From positions 2,845,765-2,909,764 of the forward strand of contig NZ_BEYR01000001.1 in assembly GCF_002933815.1 (NCBI RefSeq): 64,000 nt of DNA, given 5' to 3'. This stretch comes from Sphingobacterium sp. HMA12 (GTDB lineage Bacteria; Bacteroidota; Bacteroidia; Sphingobacteriales; Sphingobacteriaceae). The notes beneath the pieces are model-generated. The model had not been told where the DNA came from and ran no database searches. It saw nothing but the letters and a program-made list of their open reading frames with translations. How positions within the stretch are numbered: the first letter of the stretch is position 1; every line of letters starts with the position of its first letter. The position numbers were made by a program, and so were the translations under genes. Below, piece after piece: positions 8,616 through 17,949 of the stretch.

Positions 8616-10367
8616 TTAAGTACCTGATCTGTCCCAACCTTTATTTTGTTCGAGCTTGGGATTTAACTGAAGTTCTTGTGTCGGGATTGGATAGTAGTAA
8701 TCTTTTTCCTCTGTCCATTTTTTAAGGATGTCCGGCAAATTGACAATACGGCCTCCGCTTTTTCCATTTTCTAAAACGAGTTCACCTAGTTTCTGATATT
8801 GGACACCGGGCTTTTTGACCGGTGCAGTGCCTTCATAGATAACAAGATCTAATTTACCATCCTGATCTAGATCATATTCGCCCGCTCCCGGAAAATACAT
8901 TCCATAAAAAGGCTTGGCAACTTTCGCTCCTTCTTTCCATCGCAAAAGATCATCGTAACGTAGTCCTTCTTTGACCAGCTCGATACGGCGCTCTCGTCGG
9001 ATTTCCAATATCGCCCCCGTCTGACCGCTCTTGCTTACATTGGGATAGGTAGCCAAAAGATATGGATCAACTTTGGAGTCGGCATCGGCCAATATCATAT
9101 TGGGCATATTAACACGATCTCGAAGCAACTTAATGGATCTATCGATATCGTTCTGGCTGATCGTACCCAATTCGGCCTTTGCTTCAGCATAGTTAAGCAG
9201 TACCTCTGCATAACGGATTATAGGCATATCATTGGTGCTTTGACCTGCATCAAAGGCTGGTGAAAGAATATACTTTATATATTGATAACCTGTTACTGAT
9301 GTTGCAAAATCAGGGACTGAGGTGGTATTCGCACCGATACGTTTGTAACCTGGTGTGCGAATGGTTTGTGATAGCCGTGGGTCACGGTCCTGCGTTTCTT
9401 CGTAAAACGATAGTTTATCAAAGTTGGGCTTGTCGGTAAATCGGCTTCCATCTTTCATCAGGTAATTATTCACAAGTTCTTTAACCATCCCTGGGCGTCC
9501 ATAGGAAGCGGACAGAATATAGAAATTTGCAGAATGTACAAAAGGAACAGATGCGTTATACTGCCGCGACAAAATCATTTCCGAGGGATTGGCATCTTCA
9601 GCAATGAAAAGCTCCTGATAGGCCTTACTTGGGTCACTTTTATAAATACTGTAGGTATTGGACTTCATCAACTCGTCGGCAGCAGCCACACTTTGCTGAA
9701 GAATATCTTCCCAATCGCCCAAGCCATGGTATTTGCGAAATGTCCCTTCAAATAAACACATGCGGGATTTAAAAGCCAATGCGGTCCACTTGCTGATCAA
9801 CTGAGCGCTTTTAGTTGTGCTACAGTTGGTTATAGCAAAATCAAGATCTTCAAGTATTTTAGCAAACACAACTTTACGGGAATCCTTAGGTTTGAACATA
9901 GCAGGATCATCCAGTTGATTTACGTTGTCGTACCAAGGTACATCGCCAAAGCGTACGATCTTGTCATAATAGAAATATGCACGAAAAAATCTGGCAATAC
10001 CATCATACTGTAGGCGTGCTGCCTCATCTGCGCATTTATGCGAATTTTCAAGATAGAAATTTATACGACGGAGGGATGTCCATGTCCACCCTCCCCCGCT
10101 AGCTGGCGTTGTACGGGTCCCCTGAAATTCAGAAGCCAGCGTATTTCGGGCCTCGTCATCACCCTGCCCCGGCGTATTGTAATGTATAGCGAGCGCATCA
10201 GGAAGATCTGCATAAAAAGCATTGGTAAAGGTTTGTAACTCAGACGCGGTCCGAAAATAGTTTTCAGGTGCCAGCTCGGCTATGGGGTATCGCTCCAGAT
10301 AATCGTTGTTGCAAGAACTAACTGCAAGTCCAATAATGAGCGTAAAAATATTGATGTTTCTTTTCAT
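8616..10367 (-). CDS. RagB/SusD-family nutrient-binding lipoprotein (system 1)
   Basis: This 583-aa protein has lipobox VSSC at about residues 16-19, then the SusD N-terminal signature NNDYLERYPIAELAPENYFRT. The TPR-like helices follow (ARFFRAYFYYDKIVRFGDVPW), and the C-terminal block reads RYAEVLLNYAEAKAELG ... EIRRERRIELVKEGLRYDDLLRWK. It is an outer-membrane surface lipoprotein that forms a lid over its SusC partner, whose stop lies 31 nt upstream. As in all SusD proteins the ligand pocket is variable and gives no substrate clue. It is cotranscribed with SusC and the EEP enzyme. Confidence 0.95.
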   Translation of the reverse strand: MKRNINIFTLIIGLAVSSCNNDYLERYPIAELAPENYFRTASELQTFTNAFYADLPDALAIHYNTPGQGDDEARNTLASEFQGTRTTPASGGGWTWTSLRRINFYLENSHKCADEAARLQYDGIARFFRAYFYYDKIVRFGDVPWYDNVNQLDDPAMFKPKDSRKVVFAKILEDLDFAITNCSTTKSAQLISKWTALAFKSRMCLFEGTFRKYHGLGDWEDILQQSVAAADELMKSNTYSIYKSDPSKAYQELFIAEDANPSEMILSRQYNASVPFVHSANFYILSASYGRPGMVKELVNNYLMKDGSRFTDKPNFDKLSFYEETQDRDPRLSQTIRTPGYKRIGANTTSVPDFATSVTGYQYIKYILSPAFDAGQSTNDMPIIRYAEVLLNYAEAKAELGTISQNDIDRSIKLLRDRVNMPNMILADADSKVDPYLLATYPNVSKSGQTGAILEIRRERRIELVKEGLRYDDLLRWKEGAKVAKPFYGMYFPGAGEYDLDQDGKLDLVIYEGTAPVKKPGVQYQKLGELVLENGKSGGRIVNLPDILKKWTEEKDYYYPIPTQELQLNPKLEQNKGWDRSGT

Positions 10368-10398
10368 GATTTTTCATTTTAAAATTTACACGCACAAA

Positions 10399-13300
10399 CT
10401 AAAAAGACAATTGAGCGCCAAAAGAATAGACACGACCTACAGGATAACTCCTGCCGGTATTATCGCTCATTACTTGTTCGGGATCAATATAATCGGTCTT
10501 TAACTTCGTCCAGGTATGGAGGTTTTCTCCACTGAAGAATAAACGTAGCTTATTGATCTTTGCCTTCTGGGTAAGTGCCACAGGAAATGTATAACCTACA
10601 GTCAGATTACGCAGTTTTAGGTAGGCTATATCTTGCATGTACATGTCATTAGCGACAGAAAGTTCAGAGTTTTGCGCTGTATAGCCGCGTAAAAAAGGGA
10701 AATAAGCATCTGGATTTTCCGCCGACCATATTTTATCCTGAAAATTGGACGGAATAAATGAATCGTATGGTCTCGCATAGACAGACCAAAAAGCTTGCGC
10801 CTCCAGATTAGGATACCAATTTTGCTTCCCTATACCCTGAAAAAAGACAGACAGGTCAATACCATTCCAATTCGCTCCTAGATTTAACCCATAAGAGTAA
10901 CGTGGCTGATCGTTACCGATGATCGTGCGATCGCCGGGATTGGCAAGTGTATTGTCTCCGGCATCAATAATGCCATCGCCATTGAGATCCAATATTTTGA
11001 TGTCCCCTGCTTGAAGCATACGTAGGTCTGCCGTGGGAGCCTGCACACGACGCCTATTGATCTGATCTTGATTGACCTGCTTAGCATATTCCTGTGCTTC
11101 TTCGGTTGTCTTAAAAAATCCGTCGTAATGATAACCCCATATCTCCCCTAGTTTTTGTCCTGTATAATAATTGTTCAATAGTCCGGCGTCATTGGCAAAC
11201 TTGGTAATTTCAGCTTGATAATCAGACAGCATTGCTCGTACAGAATAATTAAAAGGTTTTCCGCCGACATCAAAATGGTCTCTCCATAACAGGGAAAGTT
11301 CAAAGCCTTTGGTCTTTAAATCGGCAGCATTCTCTTTTGGCTCGGAAGCGCCAAATACCGCAGGCTGGGTTTTGCCTTTGCTCAGCATCCCCTTGGTCTG
11401 CCGGATGTAAAAATCAGATTGAAAATCAAGTTTATTGTTGAACAGGCTAAAGTCAAGGCCTAGGTTACTGGTCGTGATTTTCTCCCAGGTCAATGTCGGT
11501 GCTACCGGAGCGGGACTATTGGCGACGTTCAATTTCTGACCATTAACTAAATAAGAAATCTGCCCCGTACCCATAGATGAAATATAAGCATAGGTATCCA
11601 CCTCCTGGTTACCAAGGGAACCATACGAATATCTGATCTTCAGATTATTGACCTTATCCTTTAGCGGAGCAAAGAATTTCTCTTCGCTGATGCGCCAACC
11701 TGCAGAAAAGGATGGAAAGAATCCAAAACGGCTATGCTTCGGAAAACGTGATGTACCATCGTACCGTCCACTGACTTCCAGTAAATATTTACCCTTATAA
11801 TCGTAATTCGCACGATAAAATCCACCACGGACGGCCCACTCGTCGCCTCCAGCCTCAAACTGCTTCTCTCCGATGACCAAGTCAAGATCATTTAAATTTT
11901 CAGACAATAGATCCTGACCGATTCCTCCAATGCGCTTATAAAAACGATCTTCTTGATTAAAACCGCCCATCACAGTAACGTGGTGATCGCCAAAATCCTT
12001 TTGGTAAGTAGCAAAAACATTGATAAAATGCCAAGCATATTTACCCATATTTTCGCGCAGTTTATCTTGGTTTAACGCTCCGAGTGAAGACAATTCGAGC
12101 TGTCCTGGATATTTCGAATAGTACTGTTTGGTCTGTCGATAAGAATAGTCAGAACGATATTCACGATACGAATAGTTACCTGTCAGTGAAAGCCCTTTTC
12201 CTAATTTCAAAACCGCTTCTGTCATATTGGTAAATTCTGTACCACGGGTATACCCACGCATCGTACCACTTTCGAGTGCATTGTGCAGGCCGTAACCAAT
12301 GGGGTAGCTATTGATACCCGAATAACCAGTAAGTGTGCCATCCGGATTTCGTGGCACGTACATCGCATGATAATGGTAAGTAGGACTATTGCTTACGTTG
12401 TTGGCAACTGTATTGAAATTATTTTCCAATCCGGCCCAATCATAGGTAGATTTGAAAAAATGTGTGTTATTGCTGATGGTCAGCCAGCTCCGGATATCTG
12501 ACGCAATATTTGCCCGGAGATTGTAACGTCCAAATTTATCCGGATCAATATTAAATATCCCCTGTTCACTCGCTTTGGAACCAGATAACGCATAACGCGT
12601 ATTGCCCGAAGATCCGGAAAAAGAAAGATTATGCTCGTTTTTTGGTCTTGTCTTTTTGTAAAAATAATTGAACCAATCAAAATTGGCATAGTACCGATAG
12701 ATATCATTGCCACTCGCATCTTTCTTAATCACAACCCAGGGTCTGTCAGGATTTTCGGTCTTATCGTTAACACGTGCTAGCAATTCTTCATAATCTTCAT
12801 CCGTATAGCGTGTGGTCCGATACCCCAATGCATTGTACATGGCATCATCATTGATCTTAGCATTCCAATAACCACTGGTTATAAAATCAGTGTTCGTGGC
12901 ATGAGTGGTGAAACCAATATTGTTATTATATTCAATGGAGGTCTTTCCATTTTTACCACCTTTTTTGGTTGTGACCAATACGACACCAAAAGCACCACGC
13001 GCACCATAGACAGCAGCGGCTGAAGCATCCTTGAGCACTGTAACAGATTCTACGTCATTGGGATTGATACGGTCCAATGTTCCCAAGATACCATCGATCA
13101 AGATCAAAGGACCACCGCCGTTGATCGATGTATTACCACGTACATTGACCGAACCGCTAGTACCAGGTTTTCCTGACCCAAAGACAATGTTCAGATTGGG
13201 AATATTACCCTGAAGGGCCTGCGTAAGCTGTGTAACCGGACGATCTTCAAATTCTTTTCCCGATATCTGACTGACAGCTCCTGTTAGATTAACTTTCTTT

Positions 13301-14013
13301 TGCTCACCGTAACCTACTACCACAACCTCGTCCATCGCTGTGATAGCCATATCAAGGCTAACCTGAATCTTACTTTGTCCATTCACATCCACTTCTTTGG
13401 ACTGGTAGCCAAGCATGGAACATATAAGCCGATCATTATTTGTTTTAAGATTGATCTCAAATCTGCCATTTTCGTCAGTAGTTGTTCTATTTTGAGTTCC
13501 TTTCTCCGTTATTGTAACATTGCCTACTGGATTGCCCTTCGAATCTACAACCTTTCCCTCTACGCTGCGCTGTTGGAGCGCAACAGTATGATTGAGGCCT
13601 GCAATATATCGATTCAATGGGGTTGCTGTTGGTGTAGAAGCTGACTTGCTTAATACGACATTGTTGTCCATAATCTTATAGACAATCTGATAGTTTGCGA
13701 GAAGGTCTTTCAATGCATATTCGAAAGGTACATTCTTGTAGTTGACATCAATGCGTTTGGCATCGTTTAGCAGAGCGGCTTTATACAGAATATTGAAACC
13801 GCTCTGCTCTTCAAAAACCTTTAATATGGTTTCGAGTTTAGCATTTTTCTTTTGGAAATTGACTCCTTGTCCAAATGTAATTGCACTCAACTGGAGGTTA
13901 GAGGCCAGCAACAAGGGAATCGCTAATGACATTTTCATAGCAAATTCTTTTTTGGTAGAGATCGTACTTTTAGGCATAGGATCTCCATACCGTTTTTTTT
14001 TGTACTTTTGCAT
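10399..14013 (-). CDS. STN-domain RagA/SusC TonB-linked outer-membrane protein (system 1)
   Basis: This 1204-aa protein has a long basic N-region before the signal hydrophobic core (LAIPLLLASNL), which is common in this class. Next come an STN signalling domain at about 58-121 (LETILKVFEEQSGFNILY), a carboxypeptidase-regulatory-like domain at about 150-225, the SusC signature MDEVVVVGYGEQKKVNLTGA, a plug (VLKDASAAAVYGARGAFGVV) and a large beta barrel. The STN domain marks it as a transducer that contacts FecR across the periplasm, and the FecR and sigma genes lie just upstream on the same strand. It imports an oligomeric ligand with the adjacent SusD. A hairpin at 14075-14101 separates it from fecR, so it probably has its own sigma-dependent promoter. 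Confidence 0.95.
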   Translation of the reverse strand: MQKYKKKRYGDPMPKSTISTKKEFAMKMSLAIPLLLASNLQLSAITFGQGVNFQKKNAKLETILKVFEEQSGFNILYKAALLNDAKRIDVNYKNVPFEYALKDLLANYQIVYKIMDNNVVLSKSASTPTATPLNRYIAGLNHTVALQQRSVEGKVVDSKGNPVGNVTITEKGTQNRTTTDENGRFEINLKTNNDRLICSMLGYQSKEVDVNGQSKIQVSLDMAITAMDEVVVVGYGEQKKVNLTGAVSQISGKEFEDRPVTQLTQALQGNIPNLNIVFGSGKPGTSGSVNVRGNTSINGGGPLILIDGILGTLDRINPNDVESVTVLKDASAAAVYGARGAFGVVLVTTKKGGKNGKTSIEYNNNIGFTTHATNTDFITSGYWNAKINDDAMYNALGYRTTRYTDEDYEELLARVNDKTENPDRPWVVIKKDASGNDIYRYYANFDWFNYFYKKTRPKNEHNLSFSGSSGNTRYALSGSKASEQGIFNIDPDKFGRYNLRANIASDIRSWLTISNNTHFFKSTYDWAGLENNFNTVANNVSNSPTYHYHAMYVPRNPDGTLTGYSGINSYPIGYGLHNALESGTMRGYTRGTEFTNMTEAVLKLGKGLSLTGNYSYREYRSDYSYRQTKQYYSKYPGQLELSSLGALNQDKLRENMGKYAWHFINVFATYQKDFGDHHVTVMGGFNQEDRFYKRIGGIGQDLLSENLNDLDLVIGEKQFEAGGDEWAVRGGFYRANYDYKGKYLLEVSGRYDGTSRFPKHSRFGFFPSFSAGWRISEEKFFAPLKDKVNNLKIRYSYGSLGNQEVDTYAYISSMGTGQISYLVNGQKLNVANSPAPVAPTLTWEKITTSNLGLDFSLFNNKLDFQSDFYIRQTKGMLSKGKTQPAVFGASEPKENAADLKTKGFELSLLWRDHFDVGGKPFNYSVRAMLSDYQAEITKFANDAGLLNNYYTGQKLGEIWGYHYDGFFKTTEEAQEYAKQVNQDQINRRRVQAPTADLRMLQAGDIKILDLNGDGIIDAGDNTLANPGDRTIIGNDQPRYSYGLNLGANWNGIDLSVFFQGIGKQNWYPNLEAQAFWSVYARPYDSFIPSNFQDKIWSAENPDAYFPFLRGYTAQNSELSVANDMYMQDIAYLKLRNLTVGYTFPVALTQKAKINKLRLFFSGENLHTWTKLKTDYIDPEQVMSDNTGRSYPVGRVYSFGAQLSF

Positions 14014-14074
14014 ACGGTTGTAATGGTTTTTAAGTCTATTAAATCTTTTTCAACTAGTCTTTTCGAAGACAAAA

Positions 14075-14101
14075 TTCAGGAGCGATCGCAACGCTCCTGA
14101 A
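14075..14101 (-). terminator. Hairpin between fecR and susC (system 1)
   Basis: A perfect 10-bp GC-rich stem (arms 14075-14084 and 14092-14101, 7-nt loop) lies 15 nt after the fecR stop and is followed on the minus strand by TTTTG. It should end, or partly attenuate, transcription of the sigma-fecR unit before susC. Confidence 0.7.
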
Positions 14102-14115
14102 ATCTTCTCAATTGG

Positions 14116-15324
14116 TTATCTTTTCACATATATTTTCCTCCCTTTCAATTCAAAGTGAATATCTCCGACTAATTCGATCGTACGGAGCAGTTTGTTGATA
14201 TCATCATATCTTGACACCGTGCCTGAGAAAGCAAAATTTTCGGGACGATAATCAAAGTGGACTTCCACGTCATACCATCTACTGATAATTTCCATGACTT
14301 CGTCAATAGATGTATTATAAAAAGCAAATTTCCCTTCTTTCCAAGCGGTGAAATAGCGCGGGTCGACTGCGGTCTTTAAAAAGTTTTTGTTCGTAAAAGG
14401 TAACACGGCCTGCTCAGCAGGATTTAAATATATCTTGTCTTGTGAGCCATCTTGAACATTTAACTTTACTTTGCCTTCTACCAAGGTTGTCACGATAGAT
14501 TTACCATAGTTCTGAAGGTTAAAAGACGTCCCCAAAACCTCCAATTTCTGATTTCCCGTATTGACAATAAAGGGCACATGCCTTCCATGATGGATTTGTT
14601 TAGCGACTTCAAAATAAGCTTCACCCTGTAGTTGGACTTTTCTTTCATCGCCATTAAAACTAATCGGATAACGAAGTGTAGTGGCAGCATTCAACCAGAT
14701 CTTTGTACCATCCGCCAACAGTAGCTTATATTCTCCACCCCGTGGTGTAACGATTGTATTATATGCTGTCTTCTGATTTTCAGCTTCTGATCTCTTCAAA
14801 CGATATGATATGATGCCTTTGTCCGATTTGATAATTTCAAATGCACCATTATCTATGATGGTATCTAATTTTAGTTTTTCGAGATCTATTCGCTCGCCAC
14901 TTTCTAAAATTATTTCGGCTTTTTGGGACCCAGGAACTACAGCTAGAGAATTGGCAGCTATAGCATGATTATCAGGTCTATTTTTGTGTACATAAAAGAA
15001 GATTGAAGCAGATATACCGACCAATAGCAATATAGCGGCGATGCTGACATATCGTAGCATATGCATTGATGCTCTCTTTTTATTCGAGCTGGAAACAACT
15101 TGGTCTTTTATTCTTTTATCTTGAATGATCGTCTTAAAAAGATTATTATGTGCAATTTGATTGTTTGGAGACTGCGCTATCTCTTCCTCCTCCATAAGCT
15201 GTTGCCATGCTTCCAAAAAATCTGGATCATGGAGATAATTAGCAAAATTTTCCTTTGCAGGCTCATCTAATGTTTTTGCCAAAAACTGGCTGATAATAAT
15301 TTTATATGCTTCTACTTTGGACAT
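14116..15324 (-). CDS. FecR-family anti-sigma factor (system 1)
   Basis: This 402-aa protein has a cytoplasmic N-terminal sigma-binding segment at about 1-88, a single transmembrane helix at about 91-113, then the periplasmic FecR domain (TPRGGEYKLLLADGTKIWLNA, LQGEAYFEVAKQ, FIVNTGNQKLEVLGTSFNL, TTLVEGKVKLN). The C-terminal STN-like segment reads EVMEIISRWYDVEVHF ... KLLRTIELVGDIHFEL. Known FecR proteins hold the ECF sigma at the membrane until the STN domain of a loaded TonB protein signals. The gene starts 54 nt after the sigma gene and is followed by a hairpin and then the STN-SusC gene, the expected partner. Confidence 0.94.
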   Translation of the reverse strand: MSKVEAYKIIISQFLAKTLDEPAKENFANYLHDPDFLEAWQQLMEEEEIAQSPNNQIAHNNLFKTIIQDKRIKDQVVSSSNKKRASMHMLRYVSIAAILLLVGISASIFFYVHKNRPDNHAIAANSLAVVPGSQKAEIILESGERIDLEKLKLDTIIDNGAFEIIKSDKGIISYRLKRSEAENQKTAYNTIVTPRGGEYKLLLADGTKIWLNAATTLRYPISFNGDERKVQLQGEAYFEVAKQIHHGRHVPFIVNTGNQKLEVLGTSFNLQNYGKSIVTTLVEGKVKLNVQDGSQDKIYLNPAEQAVLPFTNKNFLKTAVDPRYFTAWKEGKFAFYNTSIDEVMEIISRWYDVEVHFDYRPENFAFSGTVSRYDDINKLLRTIELVGDIHFELKGRKIYVKR

Positions 15325-15378
15325 CCTTATCTATTGTACGCTATAATATTATTCGTACAACTGGATAGAATGAACTAG

Positions 15379-15963
15379 TCAAAAGATATTTTTTATTAAA
15401 AAAAAGATTAAAAGTAAACTATCAAGTTTCAAACGTACAAACTGGCATGCTGCTACGAGGTGGTTGCGGACAGTATTTTTGGAAATACCGATTTCTTCGG
15501 AAATTTCCGCATAGCTCATTTCCTCTATTTTGCTTTTATGAAAAACAAGCTTTTGTTGTGGTGGTAAGGAGGATACAATCGTCTGGAGTATTTTATCTAA
15601 ATCTTTATGAGCTATCGTCCGTTCCAATTCATCACTCAATTCATCCCATTCAGCCAAGCGTGAAAGTTGGTATTTTTGTCTTGATAGTTCTTTTCGAAAC
15701 AAAGTGATAGCCATTCGTTTCGCTACTAAAAACAAAAATGGAAAGATGGCTTCCGCAGAGGGAATTGAATTGCGTTTCAAAAAAAGCTGTACAAAAATCT
15801 CCTGCGTAATCTCCTCCACATCTACGTCGGAAGTACATACACGACGCACTTTGTGATACATTAAAGGTCTGTAAAAATCAAAAATCTTTTTAAAAACCTT
15901 TTCGTCTCCCAATTTAAAGCGATTAAATTCATCAAGACTCAATGGAACTGCATTTAAATCCAT
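15379..15963 (-). CDS. ECF RNA polymerase sigma factor, FecI/Bacteroidota type (system 1)
   Basis: This 194-aa protein has sigma region 2 at about 15-95 (DFYRPLMYHKVRRVCTSDVDVEEITQEIFVQLF) and region 4 at about 125-180 (IVSSLPPQQKLVFHKSKIEEMSYAEISEEIGISKNTVRNHL), with a hydrophobic C-terminal tail. It lacks other sigma regions, as expected for ECF factors. It is the first gene of the minus-strand system and should direct transcription of the downstream susC operon when released by FecR. The ATG at 15961-15963 gives the normal N-terminus. No convincing TAnnTTTG promoter is seen upstream. Confidence 0.93.
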   Translation of the reverse strand: MDLNAVPLSLDEFNRFKLGDEKVFKKIFDFYRPLMYHKVRRVCTSDVDVEEITQEIFVQLFLKRNSIPSAEAIFPFLFLVAKRMAITLFRKELSRQKYQLSRLAEWDELSDELERTIAHKDLDKILQTIVSSLPPQQKLVFHKSKIEEMSYAEISEEIGISKNTVRNHLVAACQFVRLKLDSLLLIFFLIKNIF

Positions 15964-16308
15964 GGTTATATTTTCCCTAGGTTACACTTGGTCTAAGCAA
16001 CAAAACTCATATTAAATCTATATAAATGCAAGGTTATTTCAAAATGAAATGTACGTATCCCGAAATTTCAGTCAGTTACACCATGTTCATTTGTATTTAT
16101 TTTTTGTATAGAATTAATGTAACCCCTCTGCAAAAAATTGAAGTACTTAAAAGTAGTGGATTCGGTGATGAATCACGATCAATGTACTTATCCACGAATT
16201 CCGGTGCTATCACGAACCAACGATTCATAAATCTCATCGAGCGAATTGTAAATCCATTCATAAACAAATCCAAACCTCTATATATTTAAATTTAAATTAA
16301 AGATCACT
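15964..16308. other. Intergenic region upstream of the system 1 sigma gene
   Basis: This AT-rich stretch between divergent genes should hold the promoters of the sigma gene and of the small membrane protein, but I find no clear consensus. An 87-codon open frame at 16026-16289 has no family features and is not supported. Confidence 0.4.
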
Positions 16309-16572
16309 ATGTTGAACAAATACCAATTTAGTAAAAACCCTCTGCATTATATTTATGCCCTGATCTGGTTGGGCCTGTTCGCTACCTTTGCCTTTTACCT
16401 TTTTACAGGGGAGATGTTCAGACCCGAGAACGGCAAGATCCATATTGTTGCAATTCTTATTGGTTGGGTGGTGCAATATCTTGGTCTTACACTGACCTGC
16501 CTGATTATCCTATTTTTAGGGGTATATAAAGCATTGCGAACTGTATTGGATAAGAAAGAAATTGAATCTTAG
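16309..16572 (+). CDS. Small membrane protein, two transmembrane helices
   Basis: This 87-aa protein has two hydrophobic segments, at about residues 13-32 (YIYALIWLGLFATFAFYLF) and 46-72 (VAILIGWVVQYLGLTLTCLI), and a charged C-terminus (DKKEIES). The layout is that of a real small integral membrane protein of unknown function. It is a single gene between the divergent sigma gene and a region with a DUF2490 relic. Nothing in the neighbourhood indicates its role. Confidence 0.6.
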   Translation: MLNKYQFSKNPLHYIYALIWLGLFATFAFYLFTGEMFRPENGKIHIVAILIGWVVQYLGLTLTCLIILFLGVYKALRTVLDKKEIES

Positions 16573-16737
16573 TTAGTTGATACGCAAAGTCAAAAATACC
16601 AAAGGCAAACTTGGACGTGTAAACGGCAAATTCTTATTCTAAATTGTCCGCCAGCGGCTTCGACAAAGTGGTTCAAACGCTGGAATTTAGCAAAGGGATT
16701 AAAAAAAGATAAATCCAATGAGAAAATAATAAACCTA

Positions 16738-16944
16738 TCAAGTGAAGAATGCAACCGGACCCCGGACATAGATCTGAGCGGTGGTATAAAAGGAATTGTT
16801 TATTTCATTGCTCCACTTCCCTTTTATCGGCACCACAAATTGAAAATCATTCCAAAACTGCTTATAACTTATTGTCTGATTATAAGCAGCTATGGGTAGC
16901 ACACAAAATATCAACAGTAGTGTAAGAGAACATAATCTGATCAT
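16738..16944 (-). pseudogene. N-terminal relic of a DUF2490-type outer-membrane protein
   Basis: A good signal peptide (LLLIFCVLPIAAYNQ) is followed by QFWNDFQFVVPIKGKWSNEI, which resembles the first two strands of DUF2490 barrel proteins (about 220 aa). The frame then ends after only 68 codons, and no continuation in another frame is obvious down to 16573. I take it as a truncated gene; a short genuine secreted peptide is possible but less likely. It lies 36 nt upstream, on the minus strand, of nothing intact, and just downstream of the metallophosphoesterase gene. Confidence 0.5.
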
Positions 16945-16980
16945 CTAACTAGGGCGATAATGGTCATATCTGAACTGTTA

Positions 16981-17949
16981 TTAGCCGAGTTTTCTGTCTG
17001 AAATAAAAGGCACAATTGGATAAACATAATTATCCATATTTACCCCCAGTTTTTCGGGGGATGACCCGACAAATACAGTTCTTTTACCTTTGATCATAAT
17101 CCGGCCTTTATGGTCAATTTCAATCATGGCCCATAAGGGATCCTTATACGGAACAGTATACTTGATATAAGGGTGTGCTTTATCAACCTCTTCTGAATAA
17201 CGGATCTCTTTGTAATCATCACCAAGCCATTGGTATGATGCACTATTTATCTGTACATAATGTATTCCATTAATATGATTGTAATAATCCTGATGATGAT
17301 GGCCACTGATAACCAAAATGACCTTTTTTTTGCCTGCCTTATCATTTGCTTTCTCTAGGGTATAACGCAACAAAGTCCCATTCTCCAAGCCGCCGGCATC
17401 ATTATCCAAGCCTTGGTGGCAAAATATGACCGTCGGTAAAGATGTTTCATCAAGATCTTTTCTGAGCCATGCTAACTGAACCGGTGAAATATATCGTGCG
17501 TATCCCTTTGGACGGTCAGGACTTTCATTATGTTCGTTGCCATCAAGCACTACGATGTGAAATCCATTTGAATCAAACGAATAATATCTCGCCTTAGCGT
17601 CCCAAAATGCAACAACCTGATCATGTGTATATCCGCCATCATTGTCATGATTGCCAATCACATGATACTTGGGCCCATTAAATTTATTCCAAACCTCCAT
17701 TAATGGTATATTACTTTGTTTCGGCACACAAAAATCCCCTCCCTGAATAATAAAATTCGGTTTCTGTTCATTCATCTCCTTTATAAAAGCGGATAAACGT
17801 TCGATACCATCATGCATAATATCATGATGTAGATCAGTAATCATCCCGATCCTGATTTTTTTATCCGTTGGGCTTAATTCAGGATATCTTGAAAAAAGCA
17901 GGGCACCACCAGCGAGACCCGTTGTTTTAAAGAACTCTTTTCTGTCCAT
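16981..17949 (-). CDS. Secreted calcineurin-type metallophosphoesterase
   Basis: The N-terminus MDRKEFFKTTGLAGGALLFSR is a signal/anchor of the type often placed before exported enzymes, though it lacks the Tat twin arginines. All metal-site motifs are present: TDLHHD (D39, H41), GGDF (D72), GNHDND (N100, H101), CHQG and SGHHHQ. At 322 aa it matches periplasmic members that act on phosphomono- or diesters. The substrate is unknown. It stands alone: a DUF2490 relic lies downstream and a palindrome-bearing region upstream. Its closeness to the EEP and SGNH enzymes of system 1 may be coincidental. Confidence 0.88.
   Translation of the reverse strand: MDRKEFFKTTGLAGGALLFSRYPELSPTDKKIRIGMITDLHHDIMHDGIERLSAFIKEMNEQKPNFIIQGGDFCVPKQSNIPLMEVWNKFNGPKYHVIGNHDNDGGYTHDQVVAFWDAKARYYSFDSNGFHIVVLDGNEHNESPDRPKGYARYISPVQLAWLRKDLDETSLPTVIFCHQGLDNDAGGLENGTLLRYTLEKANDKAGKKKVILVISGHHHQDYYNHINGIHYVQINSASYQWLGDDYKEIRYSEEVDKAHPYIKYTVPYKDPLWAMIEIDHKGRIMIKGKRTVFVGSSPEKLGVNMDNYVYPIVPFISDRKLG

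Noticed and set aside
16026..16289. 87-codon plus-strand frame upstream of the small membrane protein
   Set aside because: No signal, domain or natural protein pattern; it overlaps the region that must hold the sigma-gene promoter.
16573..16737. Short peptide SASGFDKVVQTLEFSKGIKKR ending in TAA, as a possible gene remnant
   Set aside because: Only about 20 codons and no recognisable family; adjoining frames are closed.
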